Below are positions 9,135 to 18,613 of a DNA stretch of 64,000 nt, piece after piece; the stretch's first letter is position 1; each line of letters opens with the position of its first letter. Position numbers and translations under genes: made by a program. This DNA comes from Flavobacterium sp. ov086 (GTDB lineage Bacteria; Bacteroidota; Bacteroidia; Flavobacteriales; Flavobacteriaceae), in assembly GCF_900187965.1 (NCBI RefSeq), contig NZ_FZNL01000002.1, forward strand, positions 124,001 through 188,000, given 5' to 3'. Under the pieces are notes generated by a model. It saw nothing but the letters and a program-made list of their open reading frames with translations, did not search any database and was not told where the DNA came from.

Positions 9135-10622
9135 ATGTATTATATAGGATATGATATAGGGAGCTCTTCGGTCAAGGTTGCCTTGGTTGAAGCTGCTACA
9201 GGAAAAAAAATAATCGTTTTGCACGAACCGCAAAACGAAATGGAAATTGTGTCATTACATCCGGACTGGGCAGAACAGGATCCTGAAATTTGGTGGCAGC
9301 ACATTTGCGTGGCAACAAAAAGAGCGATTCGGGAAGCTAATATCGAAGCGTCTAAAATTCAGGGAATTGGTATTTCTTATCAAATGCACGGATTGGTTAT
9401 TGTGGATAAAGACGGAAATGCACTTAGAAATTCTATTATTTGGTGCGACAGTCGTGCCGTTGAAATTGGCAATACGGCTTTCGCCGAAATTGGACCCGAA
9501 AAATGCTCAGAGCACTTGTTGAACTCTCCGGGAAATTTTACGGCTTCAAAACTCAAATGGGTAAAAGAAAACGAACCTGAAATTTATAATCAGGTATATA
9601 AATATATGCTGCCGGGAGATTATATCGCATATAAACTTACGGGAGATATTACAACGACAAAAAATGGTTTGTCCGAGGGAATGCTTTGGGATTATAAAGA
9701 AAACAAAGTGGCCGACTGGCTGTTGGATTATTACGGAATCGATCAATCATTGACGCCGGATATTGTGGAGAATTTTACCAATCAAGGCGTTTTAAACGAA
9801 AAAGCAGCAAAAGAAACAGGACTTCCTGTAGGTATTTCTGTGGTATACAGAGCGGGAGATCAGCCTAATAATGCTTTGTCATTAAATGTATTGAATCCTG
9901 GTGAAGTTGCTGCTACAGGCGGAACTTCGGGAGTTTTTTATGCGGTAAGCGATATGTCTACGGGTAATAAAACAAATAGAGTAAACAATTTTGTTCACGT
10001 TAATTACGAATTGGAAACACCAAGAATTGGAAAATTATTAAATATTAACGGAGCCGGAATTCAGTACCGTTGGCTGCGAAACAATATGGGTGATGAAACC
10101 TATGAATCAATGAACCGAAAAGCATCTAAAATTGCCATTGGATCTGATGGAGTGGTGGTGATTCCGTTTGGAAATGGTGCCGAGCGTATGTTTAACAATA
10201 AAAACATTGGAACACACTTTTTAAATCTCAACTTGAATATTCACAATAGTATGCATTTGTTCAGGGCTTCTCTTGAAGGAATTGCTTTTTCGTTTGTGTA
10301 TGGAATGGAATGTTTGAAAGAGGACAATGCGACAATAAATGTAATTAGAGCCGGAAATGATAATTTATTCCGCTCTGAGATTTTCTCTAATACAGTGGCA
10401 ACATTAATTGGTCATGAAATCGAAATTTACAATACAACCGGAGCCGTTGGCGCAGCAAGAGCAGTTGGTTTAAAAGATGGTGATTACAATAAATTTGGAT
10501 CAAGTATTACAACTAACGATCACGTAATGACTTTTTTACCATTAAAAAACAAAGAGCCTTATGACAAGGCGTATCAAAAATGGAAACAAGAATTAGAATT
10601 TATATTAACACATAAAAAATAA
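9135..10622 (+). CDS. xylB: Xylulokinase XylB
   Basis: Phosphorylates D-xylulose to D-xylulose 5-phosphate. A 495-residue FGGY-family sugar kinase with the N-terminal phosphate loop [11 protein letters not shown] (residues 6-16), SYQMHGLV, the substrate-region motif IIWCDSRA, a probable catalytic base D242 in RAGDQPNNA, and the adenosine-binding GGTSG and GNGAERM segments. The neighbouring xylose isomerase gene starts 4 bp after its stop, so they are surely co-transcribed. That pairing makes xylulose, rather than another sugar of this broad family, the substrate. Cytoplasmic. Confidence 0.95.
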   Translation: MYYIGYDIGSSSVKVALVEAATGKKIIVLHEPQNEMEIVSLHPDWAEQDPEIWWQHICVATKRAIREANIEASKIQGIGISYQMHGLVIVDKDGNALRNSIIWCDSRAVEIGNTAFAEIGPEKCSEHLLNSPGNFTASKLKWVKENEPEIYNQVYKYMLPGDYIAYKLTGDITTTKNGLSEGMLWDYKENKVADWLLDYYGIDQSLTPDIVENFTNQGVLNEKAAKETGLPVGISVVYRAGDQPNNALSLNVLNPGEVAATGGTSGVFYAVSDMSTGNKTNRVNNFVHVNYELETPRIGKLLNINGAGIQYRWLRNNMGDETYESMNRKASKIAIGSDGVVVIPFGNGAERMFNNKNIGTHFLNLNLNIHNSMHLFRASLEGIAFSFVYGMECLKEDNATINVIRAGNDNLFRSEIFSNTVATLIGHEIEIYNTTGAVGAARAVGLKDGDYNKFGSSITTNDHVMTFLPLKNKEPYDKAYQKWKQELEFILTHKK

Positions 10623-10626
10623 AAAA

Positions 10627-11952
10627 ATGATAGTTTTAGGAAATAAAGAATACTACAAAGGTATTGGTCAAATTAAATTTGAAGGCAAAGAATCGGATAA
10701 TCCATTAGCATTTAAATATTATAATCCGGATCAGGTTGTTGCCGGAAAAACAATGCGTGAGCATTTTAGATTTGCTATTGCATACTGGCATACTTTCTGC
10801 GGACAAGGGAGTGATCCGTTTGGTCCGGGAACGCAAAATTTTGCCTGGGATCAATCTTCAGATCCAATTCAGGCAGCGAAAGATAAAGCCGATGCCGCTT
10901 TTGAGTTTATCAGCAAAATGGGATTTGATTATTTCTGTTTTCACGATTATGATTTAGTAGCCGAAGGACCAACGTTTTCAGAATCGGAAAGACGTTTGGC
11001 AACCATTACGGAATATCTAAAACAGAAAAAAGCAGCCTCTGGAATTAAATTGCTTTGGGGAACATCAAACTGTTTTTCGAATCCAAGATTTATGAACGGT
11101 GCAGCTACAAATCCTGATTTTAATGTAGTGGCAAGAGCCGGAGGTCAGGTAAAATTGGCTTTGGACGCAACGATCGCTTTAGATGGAGAAAATTACGTAT
11201 TCTGGGGCGGGCGTGAAGGTTATATGTCTTTATTGAACACAGATATGGGAAGAGAATTAGATCATATGGCACAATTTTTAACCATGTCCAGAGATTATGC
11301 AAGATCGCAAGGTTTTAAAGGAACTTTTTTTATTGAGCCAAAACCAATGGAACCATCAAAACATCAATACGATTTTGATTCGGCAACAGCAATTGGATTC
11401 TTAAAAGAATATGGTTTGGATAAAGATTTCAAAATCAATATCGAAGTAAACCACGCAACATTGGCGCAACATACTTTTCAGCATGAACTGGAAGTGGCTG
11501 CAAAAGCCGGAATGTTAGGAAGTATTGATGCCAACAGAGGAGATTATCAAAACGGTTGGGATACAGACCAATTCCCAAATAACATTCAGGAAACTACAGA
11601 AGCGATGCTGGTTTTCTTGAAAGCTGGCGGATTACAAGGCGGAGGGGTAAACTTCGATGCTAAAATCAGAAGAAATTCTACAGATATCGAAGATGTTTTC
11701 CTGGCTCACATTGGTGGTGCTGATACTTTTGCAAGAGCATTATTGACTGCAGATAAAATTATTACTTCTTCTCCGTATGAAAAATTAAGAAAAGAAAGAT
11801 ACAGTTCATTCGATGCAGGAAAAGGAAAAGACTTTGCTGATGGGAAATTAAACCTTAAAGATTTGTATGATATTGCCAGCCAAAATGGGGAGTTATCATT
11901 GCAAAGCGGTAAACAGGAATTGTTTGAGAATATTATCAATCAGTATATTTAA
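10627..11952 (+). CDS. xylA: Xylose isomerase XylA
   Basis: Interconverts D-xylose and D-xylulose. The 441 residues fit class II xylose isomerases. Key residues: catalytic H106 and D109 in CFHDYD, the metal-binding [16 protein letters not shown] segment, [17 protein letters not shown], and GSIDANRGD. The conserved [11 protein letters not shown] ends the barrel. It directly follows xylB. A 136-bp gap with a 33-bp palindrome separates it from the transaldolase gene, which may still be in the same transcript. Cytoplasmic; requires divalent metal. Confidence 0.97.
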   Translation: MIVLGNKEYYKGIGQIKFEGKESDNPLAFKYYNPDQVVAGKTMREHFRFAIAYWHTFCGQGSDPFGPGTQNFAWDQSSDPIQAAKDKADAAFEFISKMGFDYFCFHDYDLVAEGPTFSESERRLATITEYLKQKKAASGIKLLWGTSNCFSNPRFMNGAATNPDFNVVARAGGQVKLALDATIALDGENYVFWGGREGYMSLLNTDMGRELDHMAQFLTMSRDYARSQGFKGTFFIEPKPMEPSKHQYDFDSATAIGFLKEYGLDKDFKINIEVNHATLAQHTFQHELEVAAKAGMLGSIDANRGDYQNGWDTDQFPNNIQETTEAMLVFLKAGGLQGGGVNFDAKIRRNSTDIEDVFLAHIGGADTFARALLTADKIITSSPYEKLRKERYSSFDAGKGKDFADGKLNLKDLYDIASQNGELSLQSGKQELFENIINQYI

Positions 11953-12020
11953 TAATAGATATGTGATAGTTGTAGAAAGTTAATTTCTGAAACAACTATT
12001 TGATAAACATTTTGTGTGTA

Positions 12021-12053
12021 ATCTTTGTCAAAGTTTTAAACTTTGACAAAGAT
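12021..12053. repeat. Perfect 33-bp palindrome between xylA and transaldolase
   Basis: The arms ATCTTTGTCAAAGTTT (12021-12036) and AAACTTTGACAAAGAT (12038-12053) are exact complements around one T. The inner core TTTGTCAAAG is itself near-symmetric. No T-run follows, so it is not a plain terminator. It begins 68 bp and ends 36 bp before the tal start. It may be an interspersed repeat, an RNA-processing hairpin or an operator. Confidence 0.65.
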
Positions 12054-12088
12054 GTGCGCAATAATTAACCAAATTAAAACCCAAAAGC

Positions 12089-12745
12089 ATGAAATTTTTT
12101 ATAGATACTGCCAATTTACAAGACATTAAAGAAGCACAGGAATTAGGCGTTTTAGATGGTGTAACAACAAACCCATCCTTAATGGCAAAAGAAGGTATTA
12201 CCGGAAAAGATAATATTTTGAAACATTATCTGGATATTTGTACTATTGTAGACGGAGATGTTTCGGCAGAAGTTGTTTCAACAGATTTTGAAGGAATGGT
12301 AAGAGAAGGGGAAGAACTCGCTGCATTACATCCGCAAATTGTGGTTAAGTTACCCATGATTGCAGATGGAGTAAAGGCTTGTAAATATTTTTCGTCAAAA
12401 GGAATCAAAACCAATGTGACATTGGTTTTTTCGGCGGGGCAAGCCTTACTGGCAGCCAAAGCAGGGGCAACTTATGTTTCTCCTTTTTTAGGAAGACTAG
12501 ACGATATCTCAACTGACGGAATGCATCTAATTGAGGAGATTAGGGAAATTTATGATAACTATGAATACAAAACCCAAATTCTCTCAGCTTCGATCAGACA
12601 TACGATGCATATTGTAAATTGTGCAAAAGTAGGTTCAGATGTTATGACTGGACCGCTTTCTGCAATTAAAGGGCTGCTAAAACATCCATTAACCGATATT
12701 GGGCTTAATCAATTTATTGAAGATGCCAAAAAAATGAAGCTATAA
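12089..12745 (+). CDS. tal: Transaldolase (small TalC/Fsa-type)
   Basis: Transfers a dihydroxyacetone unit in the non-oxidative pentose phosphate pathway, carrying xylulose 5-phosphate carbon toward glycolysis. The 218 residues match the short transaldolase/fructose-6-phosphate aldolase group. The sequence opens with [10 protein letters not shown], has DGVTTNPSL, a Schiff-base lysine K87 in [10 protein letters not shown], and the [20 protein letters not shown] strand-helix. The C-terminal region ([17 protein letters not shown]) is typical. It is the last gene of the xylB-xylA-tal group and is followed by a strong intrinsic terminator. The TalC versus Fsa distinction rests on few residues; pathway context favours transaldolase. 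Confidence 0.92.
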   Translation: MKFFIDTANLQDIKEAQELGVLDGVTTNPSLMAKEGITGKDNILKHYLDICTIVDGDVSAEVVSTDFEGMVREGEELAALHPQIVVKLPMIADGVKACKYFSSKGIKTNVTLVFSAGQALLAAKAGATYVSPFLGRLDDISTDGMHLIEEIREIYDNYEYKTQILSASIRHTMHIVNCAKVGSDVMTGPLSAIKGLLKHPLTDIGLNQFIEDAKKMKL

Positions 12746-12806
12746 TATTCTTATTATTAGTTTAATAAATCAAGGTTACTGGTTTTTAAAACATTTTTAT
12801 AACTGC

Positions 12807-12843
12807 AAAAGCTTCTTTTAAATTCAATTTAAAAGAAGCTTTT
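12807..12843 (+). terminator. Intrinsic terminator after transaldolase gene
   Basis: A perfect 16-bp stem (AAAAGCTTCTTTTAAA, 12807-12822, with its complement at 12828-12843) and a 5-nt loop. It ends in a T-run and could work in both directions. Confidence 0.8.
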
Positions 12844-12855
12844 CTGTTTTTAATA

Positions 12856-12867
12856 ACAACCGATTGT
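12856..12867. promoter_or_regulatory. Operator-like palindrome ACAACCGATTGT (distal copy)
   Basis: Exact copy of the recurrent 12-mer, just after the tal terminator and 331 bp upstream of the copy at the susC promoter. A likely auxiliary operator for looping. It is followed by T/A-rich DNA with no gene. Confidence 0.6.
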
Positions 12868-13186
12868 TTTTATGGCTTTTTTGGTTGTTTTTTACAAAAG
12901 AAAGCAAGGTTAAATGCTTATTAATAGCATATATAAGGCTTTGTTATCCTGTTTATCTCTTTTTTAACAATATTTTTACTTTAAAAAAAAGACTGTTTTA
13001 GGACGGCAGCCTAATCGGTTTTACTTTTATGTTTTTTTTAATTAAATGTAAATTATACCTCAATATTATTAAAATTACAATTAAAACTAATTCAGTTAAT
13101 AGATATTGTTTATTATTTTAAGTTATTAATTACGCAAAATATTTTTTAAAGTACTTTTTTTTGTGAAATATTTAAAATAATAATAA

Positions 13187-13224
13187 ACAACCGATTGTGT
13201 ATTAACTCCTTTTTTTTATATTTG
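13187..13224 (+). promoter_or_regulatory. susC-1 promoter with overlapping operator
   Basis: The operator ACAACCGATTGT (13187-13198) contains ATTG (13194-13197), which can serve as the -33 element. After 19 bp comes TATATTTG (13217-13224), a match to the Bacteroidota -7 consensus TAnnTTTG. A bound regulator would therefore block the promoter. Transcription should start near 13230, giving a leader of about 55 nt before the susC ATG. The rest of the 539-bp gap is T/A-rich with no gene. Confidence 0.7.
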
Positions 13225-13284
13225 TTATAAATACACTTATTAACTAAACCAAAATTAAATTTTAACTATCTAACATTAATTTTT

Positions 13285-16200
13285 ATGACTAACTTTTTTG
13301 TTACAAGTAAAACGAAGCATCTAAAATGCTTTTGTTTTTTGATATTAATGTTTGCGATATCACTCCATTCTAGTGCGCAGACAAAAGTTACCGGAACTGT
13401 ATCGGATGCCAATGGCCCAATTCCGGGAGCTAACGTAAATTTAAAAGGAACAAAAAATGGTGTAAGTACAAGTTTTGACGGTACTTATTCTATGAATGTG
13501 CCTTCTAATGGAGTTCTTGTTTTCAGCTTTATAGGTTTAAAAAACAAAGAAATAGCCATAAACGGACAAACTCAAATTAATGTAAAACTCGAAGAAGATA
13601 CAGGTACTCTAAAAGAAGTAGTTGTTATTGGGTATGGAACGCAAAGAAAAGAAGCCGTAACAGGATCTGTAGCATCTATTGGAGGCAAGGAATTAAATGA
13701 AGTACCTGCTGCCAACGTAACTCAGGCATTACAAGGAAGACTTGCCGGTGTAGATTTAACACAAACTTCTACAAAACCGGGAGCAGCAATGCAGATACGC
13801 ATACGCGGAACCAGATCTTTAACCGGAAGCAATGATCCTTTAATTGTTTTGGATGGAGTTCCGTTTGCAGGTTCTATAGGAGATATAAATCCTGTTGATA
13901 TCAAATCTGTCGATGTTTTAAAAGATGCTTCTGCAACTGCTATTTATGGTTCGCGTGGTGCAAATGGGGTAATATTAATTACAAGTAATAAGGGACGTAA
14001 AAATCAAAAAGCTACATTTAATTATAATGGATTCAGTGGTATCAAGCAAGTTTTTGGTAAATACGATATGATGGATGGTGCTAAGTTTGCAGCACTTCGT
14101 GATTATACCACTTTATATACAGATGGAATTGATGAATCAAGAGGTACAAATACAGACTGGCAGAAGTCGTTGTACGGAGCGGGTGAAATGATTAGTCATG
14201 ACGTTAGTGTTTCCGGAGGAACGGAGAACGGAGCTTATAATGCGGGTTTAGGTTATTACAAAGAAGAGTCGGTACTGCCGGGGCAAAAATACGAACGCTT
14301 TAGTATTAGAGCAGGTTTAGATCAGCAGTTGGGAGGCGCTTTTCGTATAGGATTTAATACAAATAGTAACTACGCTGTGACCAATGGAGATAACATAGGT
14401 ACAGGGACTATTCTGGGAACCTCTCCATTAGCCAATCCTTATAATCCGGATGGATCTTTAAAAAGAACCGTTAGAATGGGAGCAGATGAGAACTGGGTTT
14501 ACACTAGAGAATCCATTAATAATTTAGGAGAATCTTATGTAAATCAAACCAGAGCTTTTAGCTCGTATAATAATATTTTTGCCGAGGTGAAAATACCAGG
14601 AGTACAAGGTTTGAAATATCGCATGAACACCGGGTTAAATTTGCGTTTGTCTAATAGTGGTTATTATGAAGGACAAGGAGTATTTGATGTAAATCCTACT
14701 ACGATCTCTAATGCATCTATTAGTAACACATTATCAACACAATGGCTTATTGAAAACCTGATAACATACGATAAAACTTTTGCAGAAAAACATACTGTAA
14801 ATTTTGTTGGATTATATTCAAATGAACAGTTTACAGGAAATACTTCGCAAATATCAAGAAACGGAATTACTTCGGATGCATTTCAATTTTATAACTTAGG
14901 ACAGAGTGAAGAAGAAGCAGTTATAAACCCTGCAAATCAAGATTATACACAATGGGGTCTAAGTTCTTATATGGCCAGAGCAATGTATTCATACGATAAT
15001 AAATATTTTATTTCGGGTACAATTCGTTCAGATGGTTCATCAAGATTAGCCAAAGGAAATAAATGGGTAACCTATCCAGCTGTTTCTGCGGGATGGACAA
15101 TTTCAAATGAATCTTTCATGAAAAAACTTTCATGGGTTAATTTACTAAAAGTACGTGCAGGATATGGAGAAACTTCTAATCAGGCTGTAGATCCGTATCA
15201 AACTTTGGGAGCTTTAAGTACAAGACCTTATAATTTTGGAACTACAAATTCTACAGGTGTATATGTTACAACATTGCCTAACCCTAATTTAGGATGGGAA
15301 TATTCTACAACATGGAATTACGGATTGGATTTTGCATTCCTAAATAATCGCTTATCAGGAACAATTGAATATTACAAAACAAATACAAAAGATTTACTGC
15401 AAAGAGTAGGCTTGCCGGCAACATCAGGAGTGAGCAGTTATGTTGCCAATGTTGGTGAGACTGAAAATAAGGGTTACGAAATATCTTTGAACGGTGTTAT
15501 TCTCGATAATCCAAAAGGATTGAGCTGGACAGTTGGGGTTAATTTATATGCTAACCAAAATAAGTTAGTTAAACTTGCCTCGGGATCTCAAAGAGATGAA
15601 GCCAACTCTTGGTTTGTAGGTTACAATATCAACTCTATTTATGATTATCAAAAAGTAGGCATCTGGCAGGAAGGTGACCCATACATGTCTACATATGAAC
15701 CTGGACCAACAGGTATCAACCAGCAAGGAACAGTAGTAGGATCTATCAAGGTTAAATATACAGGAGGTTTTAATCCGGATGGTTCACCAACACGTGCCAT
15801 TAATGCAAGTGACAGACAAATAATAGAAACTGATCCGGACTTTCAAGGAGGTTTTAATACCAGTTTAACGTACAAAGGTTTCGATTTTTCTGCTGTTGGA
15901 GCATTCAAAAGCGGAGGGATATTAGTCAGTACACTTTATGGAGGTAATAGTTACTTAAATCTTCTAAATGGTCGTAGAAGTAATGTCGATGTAGATTATT
16001 GGACACCGGATAACAGAGATGCTGAATTTCCTAATCCACGAGGTATCAGAAGCGGAGATAACCCAAAATACATGTCAACAATGGGCTATTTTGATGCATC
16101 TTACGTAAAAATCAGAGCCTTAACACTTGGATATACTTTAGATCAGCAATTCATGAAAAGTTTAGGTATTGAAAAACTAAGACTTTATTTTACGGCACAA

Positions 16201-16374
16201 AATCCTTTTGTATTCTTTTCTCCTTATCATAGAATGTCTGGAATGGATCCTGAAACAAATTCTTTTGGAGATGAAAATCAGGCAGTAAATTCATATCAAC
16301 GCAGGTTTTTGGTTATTGGAACAAATACACCTTCGACCAGAAATTTTTTATTCGGACTTAATTTAACATTTTAA
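13285..16374 (+). CDS. SusC-like TonB-dependent transporter 1
   Basis: An outer-membrane beta-barrel of 1029 residues that imports oligosaccharides with energy from TonB. In order: signal peptide (1 to about 31, ending HSSAQ), carboxypeptidase-regulatory-like domain (about 33-110, GTVSDANGPIPGANVNLKGT), a junction EVVVIGYGTQRKEAVTGSVA, plug domain (about 120-225, IRGTRSLTGSNDPLIVLDGV and DVLKDASATAIYGSRGANGV), then the barrel ending in LFGLNLTF with terminal aromatic Phe. It is followed 12 bp later by its SusD partner. A promoter overlapped by an operator palindrome lies just upstream. Position next to xylose catabolism and the enzyme cluster suggests xylan fragments as cargo. Confidence 0.97.
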   Translation: MTNFFVTSKTKHLKCFCFLILMFAISLHSSAQTKVTGTVSDANGPIPGANVNLKGTKNGVSTSFDGTYSMNVPSNGVLVFSFIGLKNKEIAINGQTQINVKLEEDTGTLKEVVVIGYGTQRKEAVTGSVASIGGKELNEVPAANVTQALQGRLAGVDLTQTSTKPGAAMQIRIRGTRSLTGSNDPLIVLDGVPFAGSIGDINPVDIKSVDVLKDASATAIYGSRGANGVILITSNKGRKNQKATFNYNGFSGIKQVFGKYDMMDGAKFAALRDYTTLYTDGIDESRGTNTDWQKSLYGAGEMISHDVSVSGGTENGAYNAGLGYYKEESVLPGQKYERFSIRAGLDQQLGGAFRIGFNTNSNYAVTNGDNIGTGTILGTSPLANPYNPDGSLKRTVRMGADENWVYTRESINNLGESYVNQTRAFSSYNNIFAEVKIPGVQGLKYRMNTGLNLRLSNSGYYEGQGVFDVNPTTISNASISNTLSTQWLIENLITYDKTFAEKHTVNFVGLYSNEQFTGNTSQISRNGITSDAFQFYNLGQSEEEAVINPANQDYTQWGLSSYMARAMYSYDNKYFISGTIRSDGSSRLAKGNKWVTYPAVSAGWTISNESFMKKLSWVNLLKVRAGYGETSNQAVDPYQTLGALSTRPYNFGTTNSTGVYVTTLPNPNLGWEYSTTWNYGLDFAFLNNRLSGTIEYYKTNTKDLLQRVGLPATSGVSSYVANVGETENKGYEISLNGVILDNPKGLSWTVGVNLYANQNKLVKLASGSQRDEANSWFVGYNINSIYDYQKVGIWQEGDPYMSTYEPGPTGINQQGTVVGSIKVKYTGGFNPDGSPTRAINASDRQIIETDPDFQGGFNTSLTYKGFDFSAVGAFKSGGILVSTLYGGNSYLNLLNGRRSNVDVDYWTPDNRDAEFPNPRGIRSGDNPKYMSTMGYFDASYVKIRALTLGYTLDQQFMKSLGIEKLRLYFTAQNPFVFFSPYHRMSGMDPETNSFGDENQAVNSYQRRFLVIGTNTPSTRNFLFGLNLTF

Positions 16375-16386
16375 TCAAGAAGAACT

Positions 16387-18330
16387 ATGAAACGATATAT
16401 TTTTAAAAATTTAATTATAGGATCAGTAGTTTTGTTCTCCTTTGCAGGCTGCTCTGATATTTTAGAAGAAAAACCACATGATTTTTATGAACCTGGATAT
16501 TTTAAAACAGAACAGGGAGTTTTACAGGGGTTAACCTCGCATTATGCTCATTTACGCTGGATATACGGGCAGGCTTATTATTACAATTCTGTTCAGACAG
16601 GTACAGATGAAAATACTTATGGACAACAAGCCGACGGAAATTTCAAAGATCATGATTTATCCGGAGTTGGAGTCATTAATGCCACCTCGAGCAGAGCCGA
16701 TGTAGTATGGAACAATTCATATAACGATATCAATACCGCCAGCGGAATTATCGAAAATGGCGCAGCAGTAGGTGTAGCAAGTAGCTTAATTGCCGAATCT
16801 AAATTCTTCAGGGCTTTTGATTATTTTTTATTAGTACAGAATTTTGGAGGTGTTCCTTTAGATTTAGGAACAGGAGAACTAAAATTTAATAGTAAACCGT
16901 CAAGATCTTCAAAACGAAATACGGTAACAGAAGTATATACAAAAGCTATTTTTCCGGATTTAGTTGCAGCAGTAAATGAATTGCCTAATACTCCAAGATT
17001 AACAGGTACGGCAACTAAAACTTTAGCCCGTTTAATGTTATCAAAAGCTTATCTGACATATGCATGGTGGTTAGAAAATCCTAACAATATCCCTACATAT
17101 CCTGATACACCAAGAACAGATCCTGACGGACACAATGCACAATGGTATTTTCAACAGGCGTATAATATAGCTTTAGACGGAATTAATAATCCGGGATCGT
17201 ATGCATTATTGCCTTATTATTATGATGTAAACTTAGGATCTAATGATCGTAATAAAGAATTAATGCTTTATGCAGATCATACAGAAGCCAGCGAATATTA
17301 TAATGGAGCAAGTCTTACATACGGCAGCGGAGGATCACCTGATAACTTTGCAGGCTGGATGGGAACATGGAATTATACGGCTATAAGAAGTAAAAATGCT
17401 TCTGGAGCTGCGGTTTCTACTGTGCAGCGTGCGGCTGATCAATTCTTAGGACGTCCGTGGGTAAGAATGGTACCGCCTATTGAAGTCTTCACGAAAACTT
17501 TTGCAGACAAAGCAAACGATTCAAGATATGACGGAACATTTGCAACTGTATATCGTGGAAATTGGAATTTACTTGGAACCGGATTAACCGACGTAGCAAC
17601 ATTGTATAATGCCAACGGATTACCAATAAAACCAGGTGATGCTATTGTAACTTTTCTTAATGATGAACCCGCAACATCAATTACATATCCTACGGGAGCG
17701 GGGGATAATGGTGTTGGTGCAGGAGTTTTACCAGGCAGATCTGATTATGTAATTTCTCCATCGGGAATAAGCAGAATAGTATATCCTGGTTTATGGAAAC
17801 AAGGACCATACCGTACTGATAATGCCGGAGGATTAGGACAGCCAAATGCAGGAAGTACAAGACCATATCCGGTGGCTAAATTTTCAGAACTTTATTTTGT
17901 TGCGGCAGAAGCTGCAGTAAAAGGAGCAACCGGTGCTATATCAGCAAGAGATCTTATCAATGTAATAAGAGCCAGAGCAGGAAAATGGCGTTGGGATAAT
18001 AACGGTAAAGTGGCAAAAACAGCAGACAATAGTGCTTTGTTAACAAGTACAACTCCTGCTATAATTGACATTAATTATATTCTGGCAGAACGTTCTCGTG
18101 AATATTATGGAGAAGGTTATCGCTGGTATGATTTAGTAAGAACTCAAAAATGGAATGAGCTTGCCGGAAAATATACAATTGGGGGATCAAATTACGGACA
18201 GCATACACCACAGGTGGTTACAAGAACTATAGAACCCCATCATTATCTGCGCCCTATTCCGCAAGGACAATTAGATGGTATGGAAATGTCAGATGCAGAT
18301 AAGAAAGCCTACCAGAATCCGGGCTATTAA
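16387..18330 (+). CDS. SusD/RagB-like glycan-binding lipoprotein 1
   Basis: A surface lipoprotein of 647 residues that forms the lid of the SusC channel and binds glycans. The lipoprotein signal ends FSFAGC (Cys22). SusD features follow: an N-terminal helical repeat region with AESKFFRAFDYFLLVQNFGGVPL (the conserved ARaLRAFYYFxLVxxFGGVPL-type motif), FSELYFVAAEAAVKG, and the C-terminal block AERSREYYGEGYRWYDLVRT. The end, LRPIPQGQLD...NPGY, is typical. It lies 12 bp after susC and is closed by an intrinsic terminator. Its length is greater than the second SusD (497), suggesting extra loops in the binding face. No binding residues can be assigned by reading. Confidence 0.96.
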   Translation: MKRYIFKNLIIGSVVLFSFAGCSDILEEKPHDFYEPGYFKTEQGVLQGLTSHYAHLRWIYGQAYYYNSVQTGTDENTYGQQADGNFKDHDLSGVGVINATSSRADVVWNNSYNDINTASGIIENGAAVGVASSLIAESKFFRAFDYFLLVQNFGGVPLDLGTGELKFNSKPSRSSKRNTVTEVYTKAIFPDLVAAVNELPNTPRLTGTATKTLARLMLSKAYLTYAWWLENPNNIPTYPDTPRTDPDGHNAQWYFQQAYNIALDGINNPGSYALLPYYYDVNLGSNDRNKELMLYADHTEASEYYNGASLTYGSGGSPDNFAGWMGTWNYTAIRSKNASGAAVSTVQRAADQFLGRPWVRMVPPIEVFTKTFADKANDSRYDGTFATVYRGNWNLLGTGLTDVATLYNANGLPIKPGDAIVTFLNDEPATSITYPTGAGDNGVGAGVLPGRSDYVISPSGISRIVYPGLWKQGPYRTDNAGGLGQPNAGSTRPYPVAKFSELYFVAAEAAVKGATGAISARDLINVIRARAGKWRWDNNGKVAKTADNSALLTSTTPAIIDINYILAERSREYYGEGYRWYDLVRTQKWNELAGKYTIGGSNYGQHTPQVVTRTIEPHHYLRPIPQGQLDGMEMSDADKKAYQNPGY

Positions 18331-18420
18331 TTTTTTTTCAAAGCAAATTTGATCCTATTATAAGTGTTGATTTTACAGAGTAGCCTTATAAGTTGGTTTT
18401 TTTAAATTTGCTTTAGTTTG

Positions 18421-18448
18421 AAGCCGAGGGGTAATTCCTTCGGCTTTT
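18421..18448 (+). terminator. Intrinsic terminator after susD-1
   Basis: Stem AAGCCGAGG pairs with CCTTCGGCTT (one bulge or wobble), followed by TTTT. A similar GCCGAA-type terminator occurs at 49397-49431. Confidence 0.7.
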
Positions 18449-18613
18449 AAATTCGGAATTTAATTTTGAAAAGGAAGTATCTGAGATATAACTATTTTTA
18501 TAATGTATAAAAAAAGAGTATTGTAAATTAGATCAGATATACTTCAAATTAAATATTTAAAAATATAACCTAACATTTTCAAAGAGATGTTAATAATAAA
18601 TGAGCTAGTACAA

